DNA of 64,000 bases from Castellaniella sp034674885 (GTDB lineage: Bacteria > Pseudomonadota > Gammaproteobacteria > Burkholderiales > Burkholderiaceae_B). Under the pieces are notes generated by a model. The model was not told the DNA's origin. It saw only the letters and a list, made by a program, of their open reading frames with translations, and ran no database searches. The stretch is from the NCBI RefSeq assembly GCF_034674885.1, contig NZ_JAUCDS010000011.1:32370-96369 (forward strand), given 5' to 3'. Below are positions 8,633 to 16,116 of the stretch, piece after piece (position 1 is the first letter of the stretch; each line of letters starts with the position of its first letter). The position numbers and the translations under genes were made by a program.

Positions 8633-8675
8633 GGCATTATAAGCGGTGAACCGGCAGCAGGCGTGTAAGCCCGGA

Positions 8676-9329
8676 CTACTGCCCGCTTTTTGCGTTCAGG
8701 GCCTTGATCAGCCCATCGATGCCGCTACGGCCGATTTCCTGCGCGAACTGGTTGCGGTAGTTCTGAATCAGCCAGATGCCTTCCACGTTCAGGTCGTAGA
8801 CCTTCCAGCCCGCATCGGTCTGTTCCAGCCGGTAATCCACCCCAATGGGCGAGCTGTTGGGCTGCGAGACCGATGTGCGTACCACGGCATCGCCGGCCTT
8901 TGTGTCGCCTCGGAAGGGCAGCAGCGTGATGGTCGTAGCCGGCGTCACGCGCGTGAAGGCGCCGCTGTAGGTGCGGATCAGCGTGCCTGTGAAGGCCTGC
9001 ACCAGATCGGTCTGTTGCTGGGCCGACGCCTGGCGCCAGTAGCGGCCGGCAGCCAGACGCGTGGTCTTGTCCATGTCCACGTACGGCAGGGCGTATTTGC
9101 GCACCAGGACCGTGATGTGGCTGACGTCGCCCTTCAGGGCCAGCGGGTCGGCCTTGACGGCTTCCAGCATGTTGTTGGCCACTGCGTCCAGGAACACATC
9201 CGGTGCGGCCTTGGGGTCGACGGCGTGTTCAGCCTGGGCGGCGGGCAGGGCGCCCAGCGCCAGGATGGCGCCCAGCAAAAGGGCCTGGGCGGCGCGATGC
9301 AGATTCGACAGGGAAAAGGGCTTCGTCAT
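8676..9329 (-). CDS. mlaC: Periplasmic phospholipid carrier MlaC
   Basis: MlaC shuttles phospholipids through the periplasm between the outer-membrane MlaA complex and the inner-membrane MlaFED complex. The 217-residue protein begins with a Sec signal (hydrophobic ALLLGAILALGALPAAQA, cleavage near residue 33). The mature part is a typical Tol-Tol-Ttg2 domain, including PYVDMDKTTRLAAGRYWRQA and GWKVYDLNVEGIWLIQNYRNQF. It is the last mla gene here; mlaB does not follow it. Confidence 0.95.
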   Translation of the reverse strand: MTKPFSLSNLHRAAQALLLGAILALGALPAAQAEHAVDPKAAPDVFLDAVANNMLEAVKADPLALKGDVSHITVLVRKYALPYVDMDKTTRLAAGRYWRQASAQQQTDLVQAFTGTLIRTYSGAFTRVTPATTITLLPFRGDTKAGDAVVRTSVSQPNSSPIGVDYRLEQTDAGWKVYDLNVEGIWLIQNYRNQFAQEIGRSGIDGLIKALNAKSGQ

Positions 9330-9355
9330 TCTGGGGCTCCACGATCCGGTGTTGT

Positions 9356-10150
9356 TCAGTGAGTGGCCGGGTCGTCCGGATCCTCGTAGACCGGCAGCGT
9401 GTCGGACGTGTTCGAGGGCGAAGCCTGGTCCAGCGCGTCTTCGGTGCTGGCGCGTTCGCCTTGCGTCCGGCTATCCAGCATAGCCTTGCGGCGCTGCAAA
9501 TAGGCGTCGCGGATGAAACTGTATTTGTCCAGGGCGATCTGGTCCACCAGGCGGTCGGCGTCCAGCAGATTGGCACGGGTGTCGACGATGTACAGGCCCA
9601 GGATGGAATTGCGGACCGGCACGTTGTCGATGGTGAAGACGGCGGCGGCCGGCGACGAGGGCACCGTCAGGGCGACGGCTGTGCCGACCCCGTCGCGCAC
9701 CGTGCTGGGGCCCATGAAGGGCAGGACGAAGTATGGCCCCTGGCCGAAACCCCAGACGCCCAGCGTCATGCCGAAGTCGTTGGGGATCTTGCGGGCGCCG
9801 TGCATCGAGGCGACGTCGATGCAGCCGCCCAGGCCGGCCGTGGTGTTGAACAGTATGCGCCCGAAGGTATCGACGAAGTCGCGGCCGCGCCCCTGCAGCA
9901 GGCTGTTGATGCCTGACCAGACGTCGCTGAGGTTGCTGAAGACGTTGTGGATGCAGGTGCGCACCGGGCGGGGCGTGACGGTCTCGTAACCGGTGGCGAT
10001 GGGCTTGAGTACCGCGCGATCCACCGTGTCGTTGAAGGCGTACATTCCACGGTTGTACGATTCCCAGGGATCGTTGGCCGAGGGCTGGGGCACCTGGGCG
10101 CAGCCCGCCATCAGCGCCATGGTCGCCAGCGCCAGGACGGTGCGTGTCAT
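9356..10150 (-). CDS. mlaA: Outer-membrane lipoprotein MlaA (VacJ)
   Basis: MlaA removes mislocalised phospholipids from the outer leaflet of the outer membrane. From the ATG at 10150 the protein has 264 residues and a compact lipoprotein signal, MTRTVLALATMALMAGC, with the lipidated Cys at 17. The family signature NDPWESYNRGMYAFND follows, and PNDFGMTLGVWGFGQGPYFVLPFMGPST is in the middle. ATGs at 10198 and 10249 would add 16 or 33 residues and are less likely because they bury the lipobox. The C-terminal tail is acidic and low in complexity. Confidence 0.93.
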   Translation of the reverse strand: MTRTVLALATMALMAGCAQVPQPSANDPWESYNRGMYAFNDTVDRAVLKPIATGYETVTPRPVRTCIHNVFSNLSDVWSGINSLLQGRGRDFVDTFGRILFNTTAGLGGCIDVASMHGARKIPNDFGMTLGVWGFGQGPYFVLPFMGPSTVRDGVGTAVALTVPSSPAAAVFTIDNVPVRNSILGLYIVDTRANLLDADRLVDQIALDKYSFIRDAYLQRRKAMLDSRTQGERASTEDALDQASPSNTSDTLPVYEDPDDPATH

Positions 10151-10271
10151 GCGGTTGCGATGGGAACAGGAAGGATGCGGGTGGGCGGTCGTGGTCATGG
10201 GACTCGGGGGCGGGTGGGGGCAGGCGGCCAGGCCGTATTTGCTGCGCATTGTAACCTGCCCGTTCGGGATG

Positions 10272-10778
10272 TCAGTGAGAGGCGCTGGCCGCGGGCGCTG
10301 CGGGCGGCGCTGCCGCCGAGCCTTCTTTTTCGGCGGAGTTGTACAGGAACTTGCTGATCAGGTCTTCCAGCACGACGGCCGACTGGGTGAATTCGATGGT
10401 GCCGCCGTTGGCCAGGCTCTTGTCCTCGCCGCCCGGGGTCAGGCCGATGTATTGCTCGCCCAGCAGACCGGAGGTCAGGATGGAGGCCGACGTGTCGGTC
10501 GGGAATTGGTACTGCTGTTCCAGGTCCACGGCCACCGTGGCCTGGAATCGCTGGTTGTCGAAGCCGATGGACGCCACGCGCCCGACGACGACCCCGCTGC
10601 TTTTCACGGGTGCGCGGACCTTCAGGCCGCCGATGTTATCGAAGTGGGCCTGCACCCGGTAGGTCGGGGCGAAGGAGAATGAGCTCATGTTGCCGGCTCG
10701 CAGGGCCAGAAAAACCAGGGCGATCAGGCCCAGCAGAATGAACAGTCCTACCCAGAAATCGGTTTTTTCGCGTGTCAT
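10272..10778 (-). CDS. mlaD: MCE-domain phospholipid transporter subunit MlaD
   Basis: MlaD is anchored in the inner membrane and forms the hexameric MCE ring of the MlaFEDB complex. The 168-residue protein starts MTREKTDFWVGLFILLGLIALVFLALRAGN (one membrane helix), followed by an MCE domain with YRVQAHFDNIGGLKVRAPVK and the GLLGEQYIGLTPGG pore-loop region. The ATG at 10778 has GAGGA upstream and lies 10 bp after mlaE. A short Ala-rich tail ends the protein. Confidence 0.95.
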   Translation of the reverse strand: MTREKTDFWVGLFILLGLIALVFLALRAGNMSSFSFAPTYRVQAHFDNIGGLKVRAPVKSSGVVVGRVASIGFDNQRFQATVAVDLEQQYQFPTDTSASILTSGLLGEQYIGLTPGGEDKSLANGGTIEFTQSAVVLEDLISKFLYNSAEKEGSAAAPPAAPAASASH

Positions 10779-10788
10779 GAAATGATCC

Positions 10789-11577
10789 TCAGTGCGCAAA
10801 CATCAGCGCCGTCAGCAGGAAATCCAGTCCCAGCACGGCCAGGGCGCCGCTGACGACTGTGCGCGTCGTTGCGCGGGACACCCCTTCGGGGGTGGGCAGG
10901 GCAGTCCAGCCCTGGTGCAGGGCGATCAGCGTGACCACGACGCCGAACACCAGGCTTTTGATGACTCCGTTGAGCACGTCGTTGACGACGTCCACGCCGC
11001 CTTGCATTTGCGACCAGAAGGCGCCCGGGTCGATGCCGATCAGCACTACCCCGACGAACCAGCCGCCCAGGATGCCGACCATGGAAAAGACGGCCGCCAG
11101 CACCGGCATGGCAATGACACCGCCCCAGAAGCGCGGCGTGAGCACGCGGCGGATGGGGTCGACGGCCATCACTTCCATGGCGGAAAGCTGTTCGCCGGCT
11201 TTCATCAGGCCGATCTCGGCAGTGAGCGAGGTGCCTGCGCGGCCGGCGAACAGCAGCGCGGTCACGACCGGCCCCAGTTCGCGGGTGAGCGACAGCGCTA
11301 CCAGCAGGCCCAGGGCTTCTTCCGAGCCGTAGCGGTTCAGGGTGTAGTAGCCCTGCAGCCCCAGGACAAAGCCCACGAACAGGCCCGAGACCCCGATGAT
11401 CAGCAGGGAATGGTTACCGATGAAGTGCACCTGCTGGCTCGTCAGCCTGGGGCGGCGCCACAGGATGCTGCTGCGGGCCAGGATGGCCAGGAACAGGCGG
11501 GCGAAGGCGCCCAGGCCCGTCAGCATGGAGACAAAGCCGTGGCCCAGCGCGGCGATGCGGCGTGACAATGCGTTCAT
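10789..11577 (-). CDS. mlaE: Phospholipid ABC transporter permease MlaE
   Basis: The 262-residue integral membrane permease of the Mla system has five to six hydrophobic segments and the family-diagnostic stretch ELGPVVTALLFAGRAGTSLTAEIG, followed by EQLSAMEVMAVDPIRRVLTPRFW. It works with MlaD and MlaF in phospholipid movement between the membranes. Its ATG overlaps the mlaF stop by 4 bp, consistent with coupled translation. Confidence 0.95.
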   Translation of the reverse strand: MNALSRRIAALGHGFVSMLTGLGAFARLFLAILARSSILWRRPRLTSQQVHFIGNHSLLIIGVSGLFVGFVLGLQGYYTLNRYGSEEALGLLVALSLTRELGPVVTALLFAGRAGTSLTAEIGLMKAGEQLSAMEVMAVDPIRRVLTPRFWGGVIAMPVLAAVFSMVGILGGWFVGVVLIGIDPGAFWSQMQGGVDVVNDVLNGVIKSLVFGVVVTLIALHQGWTALPTPEGVSRATTRTVVSGALAVLGLDFLLTALMFAH

Positions 11578-12395
11578 GCCGTTCCCCGGCGGGCTGCCAG
11601 CCAGCGCTCGAAGGCGGGGGTCAGCGGATAGTGGAAACCGATCGGGCCGTCCGGGCGGCCTTGCAGGAATTGCTGCAGGTAGTCGTCCTGGGCGTCCGAG
11701 AGTTCGGCCGGCGTGCCCTGGGCCATCAGTCGCCCCTGGCCGATCAGGTAGACCTGGTCCACGATGGCGAAGGATTCCGCTACGTCGTGGGTGATCAGGA
11801 TGGAGGCGCAGCCCAGTTTGTCGGTCATGTCGCGGATCAGCTGCGCGGTGATGCCCAGGGAAATCGGGTCCAGGCCGGCGAAAGGCTCGTCGTACAGGAT
11901 CAGTTCGGGTTCCAGCACCACGGCGCGGGCCAGCGCCACGCGCCGCGCCATGCCGCCGGAGATCTCTGAAATGCGCAGATGCGCGGCGTTTCGCAGGCCG
12001 ACGGCCTGTAGTTTGTCGAGCACCTTTTCGAGGATCTGCTGTTCGGAAATGCAGGTGTGCTCGCGCAGGGGGAAAGCGACGTTTTCGAAGACGTCCAGGT
12101 CAGTGAACAGGGCGCCACCCTGGAACAGCACGCCCATGCGCTGGCGGGCTTCGCGCAGCGACTCGCCGCGCAGTTCGTCCATGCGGCGACCGAATACGGT
12201 GATGGCGCCCGCCTGGGCAGGCAATTGGCCCGTGACGGCTCGCAGCAGCGTGGTTTTGCCCGACCCGGATCCGCCCATCATGGCCACGACCTGCCCCGGC
12301 ATGACCTGCAGGTCGATGTCGCGCAGCACCGTGAATTCGCCGTAGCCCAGCGAAACGCCGGCGAAGGTCACGAGAGGGTCGGGGGGCGTGGTCAT
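11574..12395 (-). CDS. mlaF: Phospholipid ABC transporter ATPase MlaF
   Basis: The 273-residue cytoplasmic ATPase of the Mla complex. Walker A is GGSGSGKTTLLRA, the signature is ISGGMARRVALARA, and Walker B is LILYDEPFAGLDP with the H-loop ITHDVAES. It is the promoter-proximal gene of the mla block. It diverges from the ECF sigma factor gene across a 142-bp intergenic region, so the two may share regulatory DNA. Confidence 0.95.
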   Translation of the reverse strand: MTTPPDPLVTFAGVSLGYGEFTVLRDIDLQVMPGQVVAMMGGSGSGKTTLLRAVTGQLPAQAGAITVFGRRMDELRGESLREARQRMGVLFQGGALFTDLDVFENVAFPLREHTCISEQQILEKVLDKLQAVGLRNAAHLRISEISGGMARRVALARAVVLEPELILYDEPFAGLDPISLGITAQLIRDMTDKLGCASILITHDVAESFAIVDQVYLIGQGRLMAQGTPAELSDAQDDYLQQFLQGRPDGPIGFHYPLTPAFERWLAARRGTA

Positions 12396-12497
12396 GGGGA
12401 TGGATCTGGCTTCTTCTTTTCTGTGAGAAGAATTGTACCTGCTATGCCATTTTCTGAGATCCTAGGTGCAGCAGTCGCGACGGCCTGAACTCTTCAG

Positions 12498-12526
12498 GGA
12501 ACTTTTTCCGGCGCCGTGCGTTGAAG
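12498..12526 (+). promoter_or_regulatory. ECF-type promoter in front of the sigma factor gene (P1)
   Basis: GGAACTT at 12498-12504, a 16-nt spacer, then TTGAAG at 12521-12526. The -35 element is the classical GGAACTT of RpoE-like sigma factors. The same architecture recurs at 14036-14064, which suggests autoregulation. The expected transcript start (around 12532) is only a few nucleotides before the sigma ATG at 12538. Confidence 0.6.
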
Positions 12527-12537
12527 TGTGTGTGAGT

Positions 12538-13083
12538 ATGGACACCGACCCTGACGATACCCGATATGCGCTGCGCGCCGGCGCAGGGGATCGGCATGCC
12601 TTTTCGTGGCTGGTGAAGCGGCATCAGGGGGCCATGCACCGCTATCTGACGCGGATGACCGGAATTCCCGAGACGGCGCGCGAACTGACGCAGGATGCAT
12701 TCATGCGCGCGTTCCAGGCACTGCCGTCCTGGCGGCCGGAGGCCCGGTTCCGGACCTGGCTGTTTCGCATCGCGCACAACCTTGCGCTGGACCATCTGCG
12801 CAGGGCCAAGCGCGTGACATTTCAGCCGCTGGACGAGGGCCTGGAGACGCCGGACTCGGCGCCGGGCCCCGAAGAGCGCCTGGAAACCCGGCAGCGGGTC
12901 CTGCAGCTGGAGGCGGCGCTGGCGGCGCTGCCGACGGCGCACCGTGAAATCCTGCTGCTGCGGGAGATCGAGGAGATGTCCTATGAGGATATCGCCCGGA
13001 CTCTGGAACTGAACCCGGGAACCGTGAGGTCCCGCCTCGCTCGCGCGAGGGCGGCTCTGCTGACCGCCTTGCGCCACCCCTGA
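12538..13083 (+). CDS. ECF-family RNA polymerase sigma factor (RpoE-like)
   Basis: An alternative sigma factor of 181 residues. Region 2 is seen in AFSWLVKRHQGAMHRYLTRM and RFRTWLFRIAHNLALDHLRR (residues about 22-98). Region 4 lies in LPTAHREILLLREIEEMSYEDIARTLELNPGTVRSRLARAR (about 130-175). The next gene encodes a zinc-finger anti-sigma factor, so activity is probably released by an envelope signal. The ATG at 12538 is the most family-like start but has only a weak GTGAG before it; a GTG at 12466 is in frame upstream. Subgroup and inducing signal cannot be read directly. Confidence 0.93.
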   Translation: MDTDPDDTRYALRAGAGDRHAFSWLVKRHQGAMHRYLTRMTGIPETARELTQDAFMRAFQALPSWRPEARFRTWLFRIAHNLALDHLRRAKRVTFQPLDEGLETPDSAPGPEERLETRQRVLQLEAALAALPTAHREILLLREIEEMSYEDIARTLELNPGTVRSRLARARAALLTALRHP

Positions 13084-13095
13084 AGGAAGAAGCAC

Positions 13096-13542
13096 ATGCC
13101 TTGTCCTAGAACCGTCCTGCTGTCCGCCTTCCTGGATTCCGAATGGACCGGGCCGCGTCGCACGCTGATTGCGGCGCACGTCCGGACCTGCCCGATCTGC
13201 GCAGCGGAGCTGTCCGATCTGCGTGCCTTGTCGTCGGAACTGCAGGCCCTGCCGGATCCCGTGTTGGAGCAGGATTTTTCCCGCCGGTACGCGGCGCGCC
13301 CATCGGTCCGGCGCCGCGCATGGGCATGGATCGCGCGGTGCTGGAATACCTGGATGCCGGTTGGCCTGACCGCTGCGGCGTCGCTGCTTGTGGGGGTCGG
13401 CCTGGCCGATCTGTCCTGGGAGCCTGTAACACCCCAAAGACCGGTGGCAGTGGACCTGCGGCTGGATCTTTTCAATCCGGTGCCGCCGGGCGGCCTGTGT
13501 GCGGCCGCTGAACTTTGTGGAACTCCGAAGGATCGGTCATGA
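13096..13542 (+). CDS. Membrane-anchored zinc-finger anti-sigma factor
   Basis: This 148-residue protein starts 12 bp after the sigma gene. The N-terminal domain carries the anti-sigma zinc motif H28-x3-C32-x2-C35 (AAHVRTCPIC). A single hydrophobic helix spans about residues 85-107 (WMPVGLTAAASLLVGVGLA), followed by about 40 periplasmic residues with two cysteines near the end (GGLCAAAELC). This topology fits an inner-membrane anti-sigma factor that holds the ECF sigma factor until a periplasmic signal arrives. The closely spaced C-terminal cysteines could sense metal or redox state, which is speculation. Confidence 0.85.
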   Translation: MPCPRTVLLSAFLDSEWTGPRRTLIAAHVRTCPICAAELSDLRALSSELQALPDPVLEQDFSRRYAARPSVRRRAWAWIARCWNTWMPVGLTAAASLLVGVGLADLSWEPVTPQRPVAVDLRLDLFNPVPPGGLCAAAELCGTPKDRS

Positions 13543-14000
13543 CCTCCAGAACGCTGAAAACGCTGTGCATCCTGTCCCTGGCCTTGAATGTGGGCTTTAT
13601 CGGCATGGCCGCCTATCGGTACGGAGCCGCCCCCCGGAATGCGCAGAATGCGCCACCTGCAGCCCTGGCGGACCGCCTGGGGCTGGATGCGGATCAACGA
13701 GCGGCCTGGAACGCATTGGAGACACCGTTCCTGCAGGATCTTTCGGCCAATTGGGTGAATATCCGTGCGCTGCGCCAGACGCTGTTGGATGCGATTTTCG
13801 CGGCGCAGCCCGACGAGCAGAAGCTGACCGACCTGCAGACGCAGATCGCAGCCCTGCAGAGCGGGCAGCAGAAACGTGTCATCGTCCAGTTGCTGGCCGA
13901 GCGCGAGGTGCTGACTGCCGATCAGCAGTCAGCGCTCAGGGCCTTGCTGATGCGCGAATATGGCGAGCAGGTCTCCGAAGTCGAACACCTGCATCGTTAG
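13539..14000 (+). CDS. Periplasmic LTxxQ/metal-resistance-like protein
   Basis: The 153-residue protein begins with an uncleaved signal or anchor helix (residues about 7-26, LCILSLALNVGFIGMAAYRY) and continues as a helical periplasmic domain. Two LTxxQ-like segments, LDADQR (49-54) and LTADQQ (125-130), place it near the Spy/CpxP/CnrX-type heavy-metal-resistance superfamily. Its ATG overlaps the anti-sigma stop as ATGA, so the products are made together and this protein may act as the sensor partner of the anti-sigma factor. No metal-binding His/Met cluster is obvious apart from the terminal HLH, so the ligand is unknown. Confidence 0.75.
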   Translation: MTSRTLKTLCILSLALNVGFIGMAAYRYGAAPRNAQNAPPAALADRLGLDADQRAAWNALETPFLQDLSANWVNIRALRQTLLDAIFAAQPDEQKLTDLQTQIAALQSGQQKRVIVQLLAEREVLTADQQSALRALLMREYGEQVSEVEHLHR

Positions 14001-14035
14001 CGCCTCGTGCGGATCACACGCAAAGCAGGCTGGAG

Positions 14036-14064
14036 GGAACTTTCTGCGGGTTGGCGCGTTGATG
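14036..14064 (+). promoter_or_regulatory. Second ECF-type promoter (P2)
   Basis: GGAACTT at 14036-14042, a 16-nt spacer, and TTGATG at 14059-14064, the same spacing as P1 and with flanking bases shared (GGGAACTTT and GCGTTGA in both). It lies 47 bp upstream of the secreted-protein ATG, whose ribosome-binding site AAAGGAA is clear. This is the best evidence in the window for a target of the local sigma factor. Confidence 0.6.
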
Positions 14065-14110
14065 GATATGTCAGATCGACATTTCCATCCATTCAGAAAG
14101 GAATCGACTC

Positions 14111-14608
14111 ATGAAAACGCATTTTTCTCAGCTTGCCCTGGCCCTGGCGCTGGCCGCGCCCCTGACTCTGGCGGGCGGGCCCGCCTTCGCTGCCGACGCC
14201 CATCAGCATGATGCAGCTTCCGCAGCTCCCTTGACGCTGAATCATGGCCAGAAGTGGGAGACCGATGCGCCCTTGCGCCTGGCCATGGGCAAGCTGGAGC
14301 AGGCCGTCGTTGCGGCGCTGCCGGCAGCTCATGCCGGCACGTTGAGCGATGCGCAATATGATGCCCTGAGCACTCAGGCCGGTCAGGAATTCGCCTATAT
14401 CGTCGAACACTGCAAGCTGGCCCCCGATGCGGATGCGGCCTTGCACGTCATCCTGGCCGACATGATCGGCGGCACCGAGACGGTGAGCGGCAAGCAGGCG
14501 GGGCAATCGCGCGCGTCGGGCGTGGTGCAGTTGGCGCAGGCGCTGAACCGTTACGGCGAGTACTTCGACCATCCCGGCTGGAAGAACGTCAGCATCCCTC
14601 AGCACTGA
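14111..14608 (+). CDS. Secreted protein of unknown function, probable ECF sigma target
   Basis: A 165-residue protein with a clear Sec signal (MKTHFSQLALALALAAPLTLAGGPAFA, cleavage after residue 27). The mature N-terminus has a short His-rich stretch DAHQHDAA, then LNHGQKWETDAPLRLAMGKLEQAV and a mostly helical body with single His and Cys residues (IVEHCKL). Similar small exported proteins with a L.HGQKW.TD.PLR motif occur in other proteobacteria without assigned function. A four-helix, cytochrome b562-like fold is conceivable but unproven. The ECF-type promoter P2 directly upstream ties it to the sigma/anti-sigma module. Confidence 0.75.
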   Translation: MKTHFSQLALALALAAPLTLAGGPAFAADAHQHDAASAAPLTLNHGQKWETDAPLRLAMGKLEQAVVAALPAAHAGTLSDAQYDALSTQAGQEFAYIVEHCKLAPDADAALHVILADMIGGTETVSGKQAGQSRASGVVQLAQALNRYGEYFDHPGWKNVSIPQH

Positions 14609-14637
14609 TCGGCCGGCCGCGCGACTGTCCGGCTGCT

Positions 14638-16101
14638 TCAGCGGGGCAGTTGCGACGAGCCCATCAGGTATTCGTCCACCGATCGCGCGCATTGGCGGCC
14701 TTCGCGGATGGCCCAGACCACCAGCGACTGGCCGCGCCGCATGTCGCCAGCGGCAAAGACCTTGGTGCGCGAGCTGCAGTAGTCGTCGGTGTTGGCCTGC
14801 GCGTTGCCGCGACCATTGGTCTCGACACCGAAAGCGTCCAGCACCGCGCGCACCGGCGCGACGAAGCCCATGGCCAGCAGCACCAGGTCGGCCTGCATTT
14901 CGAAGCGCGAATCCTTGACCTCGCGCATCTTCATCTGCCCGGTCGCCTTGTCTTTCAGCCATTCCAGGCGCGTCGCCACCAGCTTTTCGACCTTGCCGCC
15001 CTTGCCCTCGAAGGCCTGCGTGCCGACGGCCCAATCGCGCTGGCAACCTTCCTCGTGGGACGAAGACGTGCGCAGTTTGATCGGCCAGTACGGCCAGGTG
15101 AGCATCTTGTCTTCTTCTTCCGGCGGGCGGAACATCAGTTCGAACTGGGTGACCGAGGCCGCGCCCTGGCGGTTGCTGGTGCCCACGCAGTCCGAACCGG
15201 TGTCGCCACCCCCGATGACGATCACGTGCTTGCCTTTGGCGTTGATGGGCTTGGCGATGCGGTCGCCGTGGTTGATTTTGTTCTGCTGGCGCAGGAAGTC
15301 CATGGCGAAATGCACGCCGCGCAGTTCGCGCCCCGGCACGGGCAGATCGCGCGGCTGCTCGCTGCCGCCCGCCAGCACGACGGCATCATGGCGGGCCAGC
15401 AGTTCGTCGGGCGTGACGACGGTCAGGCCGTCGTCAGCGTCCTCGGCGCGGCCGACGTAGGTAGACGGGAAGAACTCCACGCCTTCGGCTTCCATTTGCG
15501 CCAGGCGCCGGTCGATGTGGGTCTTTTCCAGCTTGAAATCGGGGATGCCATAGCGCAGCAGGCCGCCGATGCGGTTGCTTTTCTCATAGACCGAGACGCT
15601 GTGGCCGGCGCGGGCCAGTTGCTGGGCACAGGCCAGGCCTGAGGGCCCTGACCCGACGACGGCGACTTTCTTGCCGGTTTTGCGAGCGGGGGGCTGGGGG
15701 ATGACCCAGCCTTCCTGCCAGCCGCGTTCGATGATGGTGTGCTCGATCGATTTGATGCCCACCGCCGTATCGTTCAGATTCAGGGTGCAGGCGGCCTCGC
15801 AGGGCGCGGGGCAGATGCGGCCCGTGAACTCCGGGAAATTGTTGGTGGACAGCAGGGTGTCCAGGGCGCGCTTCCAGTCCTGTTTGTAGACCAGGTCGTT
15901 CCAGTCGGGGATGATGTTGTTGACCGGGCAGGCGTGAGTGCAGAACGGCACGCCGCAGTCCATGCAGCGGGCGCCCTGGATGCGGGCTTCCTCGTTCGTC
16001 AGTGGCGAGACGAATTCCTTCCAGTGACGCAGGCGGCTTTCAGGCGCCTCGTAGGCCGGCTTGATCCGGTCGAATTCCATGAAACCAGTGATTTTTCCCA
16101 T
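14638..16101 (-). CDS. gltD: Glutamate synthase small (beta) subunit GltD
   Basis: The 487-residue NADPH- and Fe-S-dependent subunit passes electrons to GltB for making glutamate from glutamine and 2-oxoglutarate. N-terminal cysteine clusters for [4Fe-4S] centres are visible (RCMDCGVPFCTHACPVNN and CPAPCEAAC). The FAD-binding VAVVGSGPSGLACAQ lies near residue 148, and a second Rossmann motif, VIVIGGGDTGSDC, is in the middle. The MGKITGF start is the usual family start. It follows gltB by 15 bp. Confidence 0.97.
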   Translation of the reverse strand: MGKITGFMEFDRIKPAYEAPESRLRHWKEFVSPLTNEEARIQGARCMDCGVPFCTHACPVNNIIPDWNDLVYKQDWKRALDTLLSTNNFPEFTGRICPAPCEAACTLNLNDTAVGIKSIEHTIIERGWQEGWVIPQPPARKTGKKVAVVGSGPSGLACAQQLARAGHSVSVYEKSNRIGGLLRYGIPDFKLEKTHIDRRLAQMEAEGVEFFPSTYVGRAEDADDGLTVVTPDELLARHDAVVLAGGSEQPRDLPVPGRELRGVHFAMDFLRQQNKINHGDRIAKPINAKGKHVIVIGGGDTGSDCVGTSNRQGAASVTQFELMFRPPEEEDKMLTWPYWPIKLRTSSSHEEGCQRDWAVGTQAFEGKGGKVEKLVATRLEWLKDKATGQMKMREVKDSRFEMQADLVLLAMGFVAPVRAVLDAFGVETNGRGNAQANTDDYCSSRTKVFAAGDMRRGQSLVVWAIREGRQCARSVDEYLMGSSQLPR

Positions 16102-16116
16102 GATGCGGTAATTCCT

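Noticed and set aside
12466..12537. GTG at 12466 as the start of the sigma factor
   Set aside because: No ribosome-binding site, and the added residues precede the conserved region 2; listed only as an alternative.
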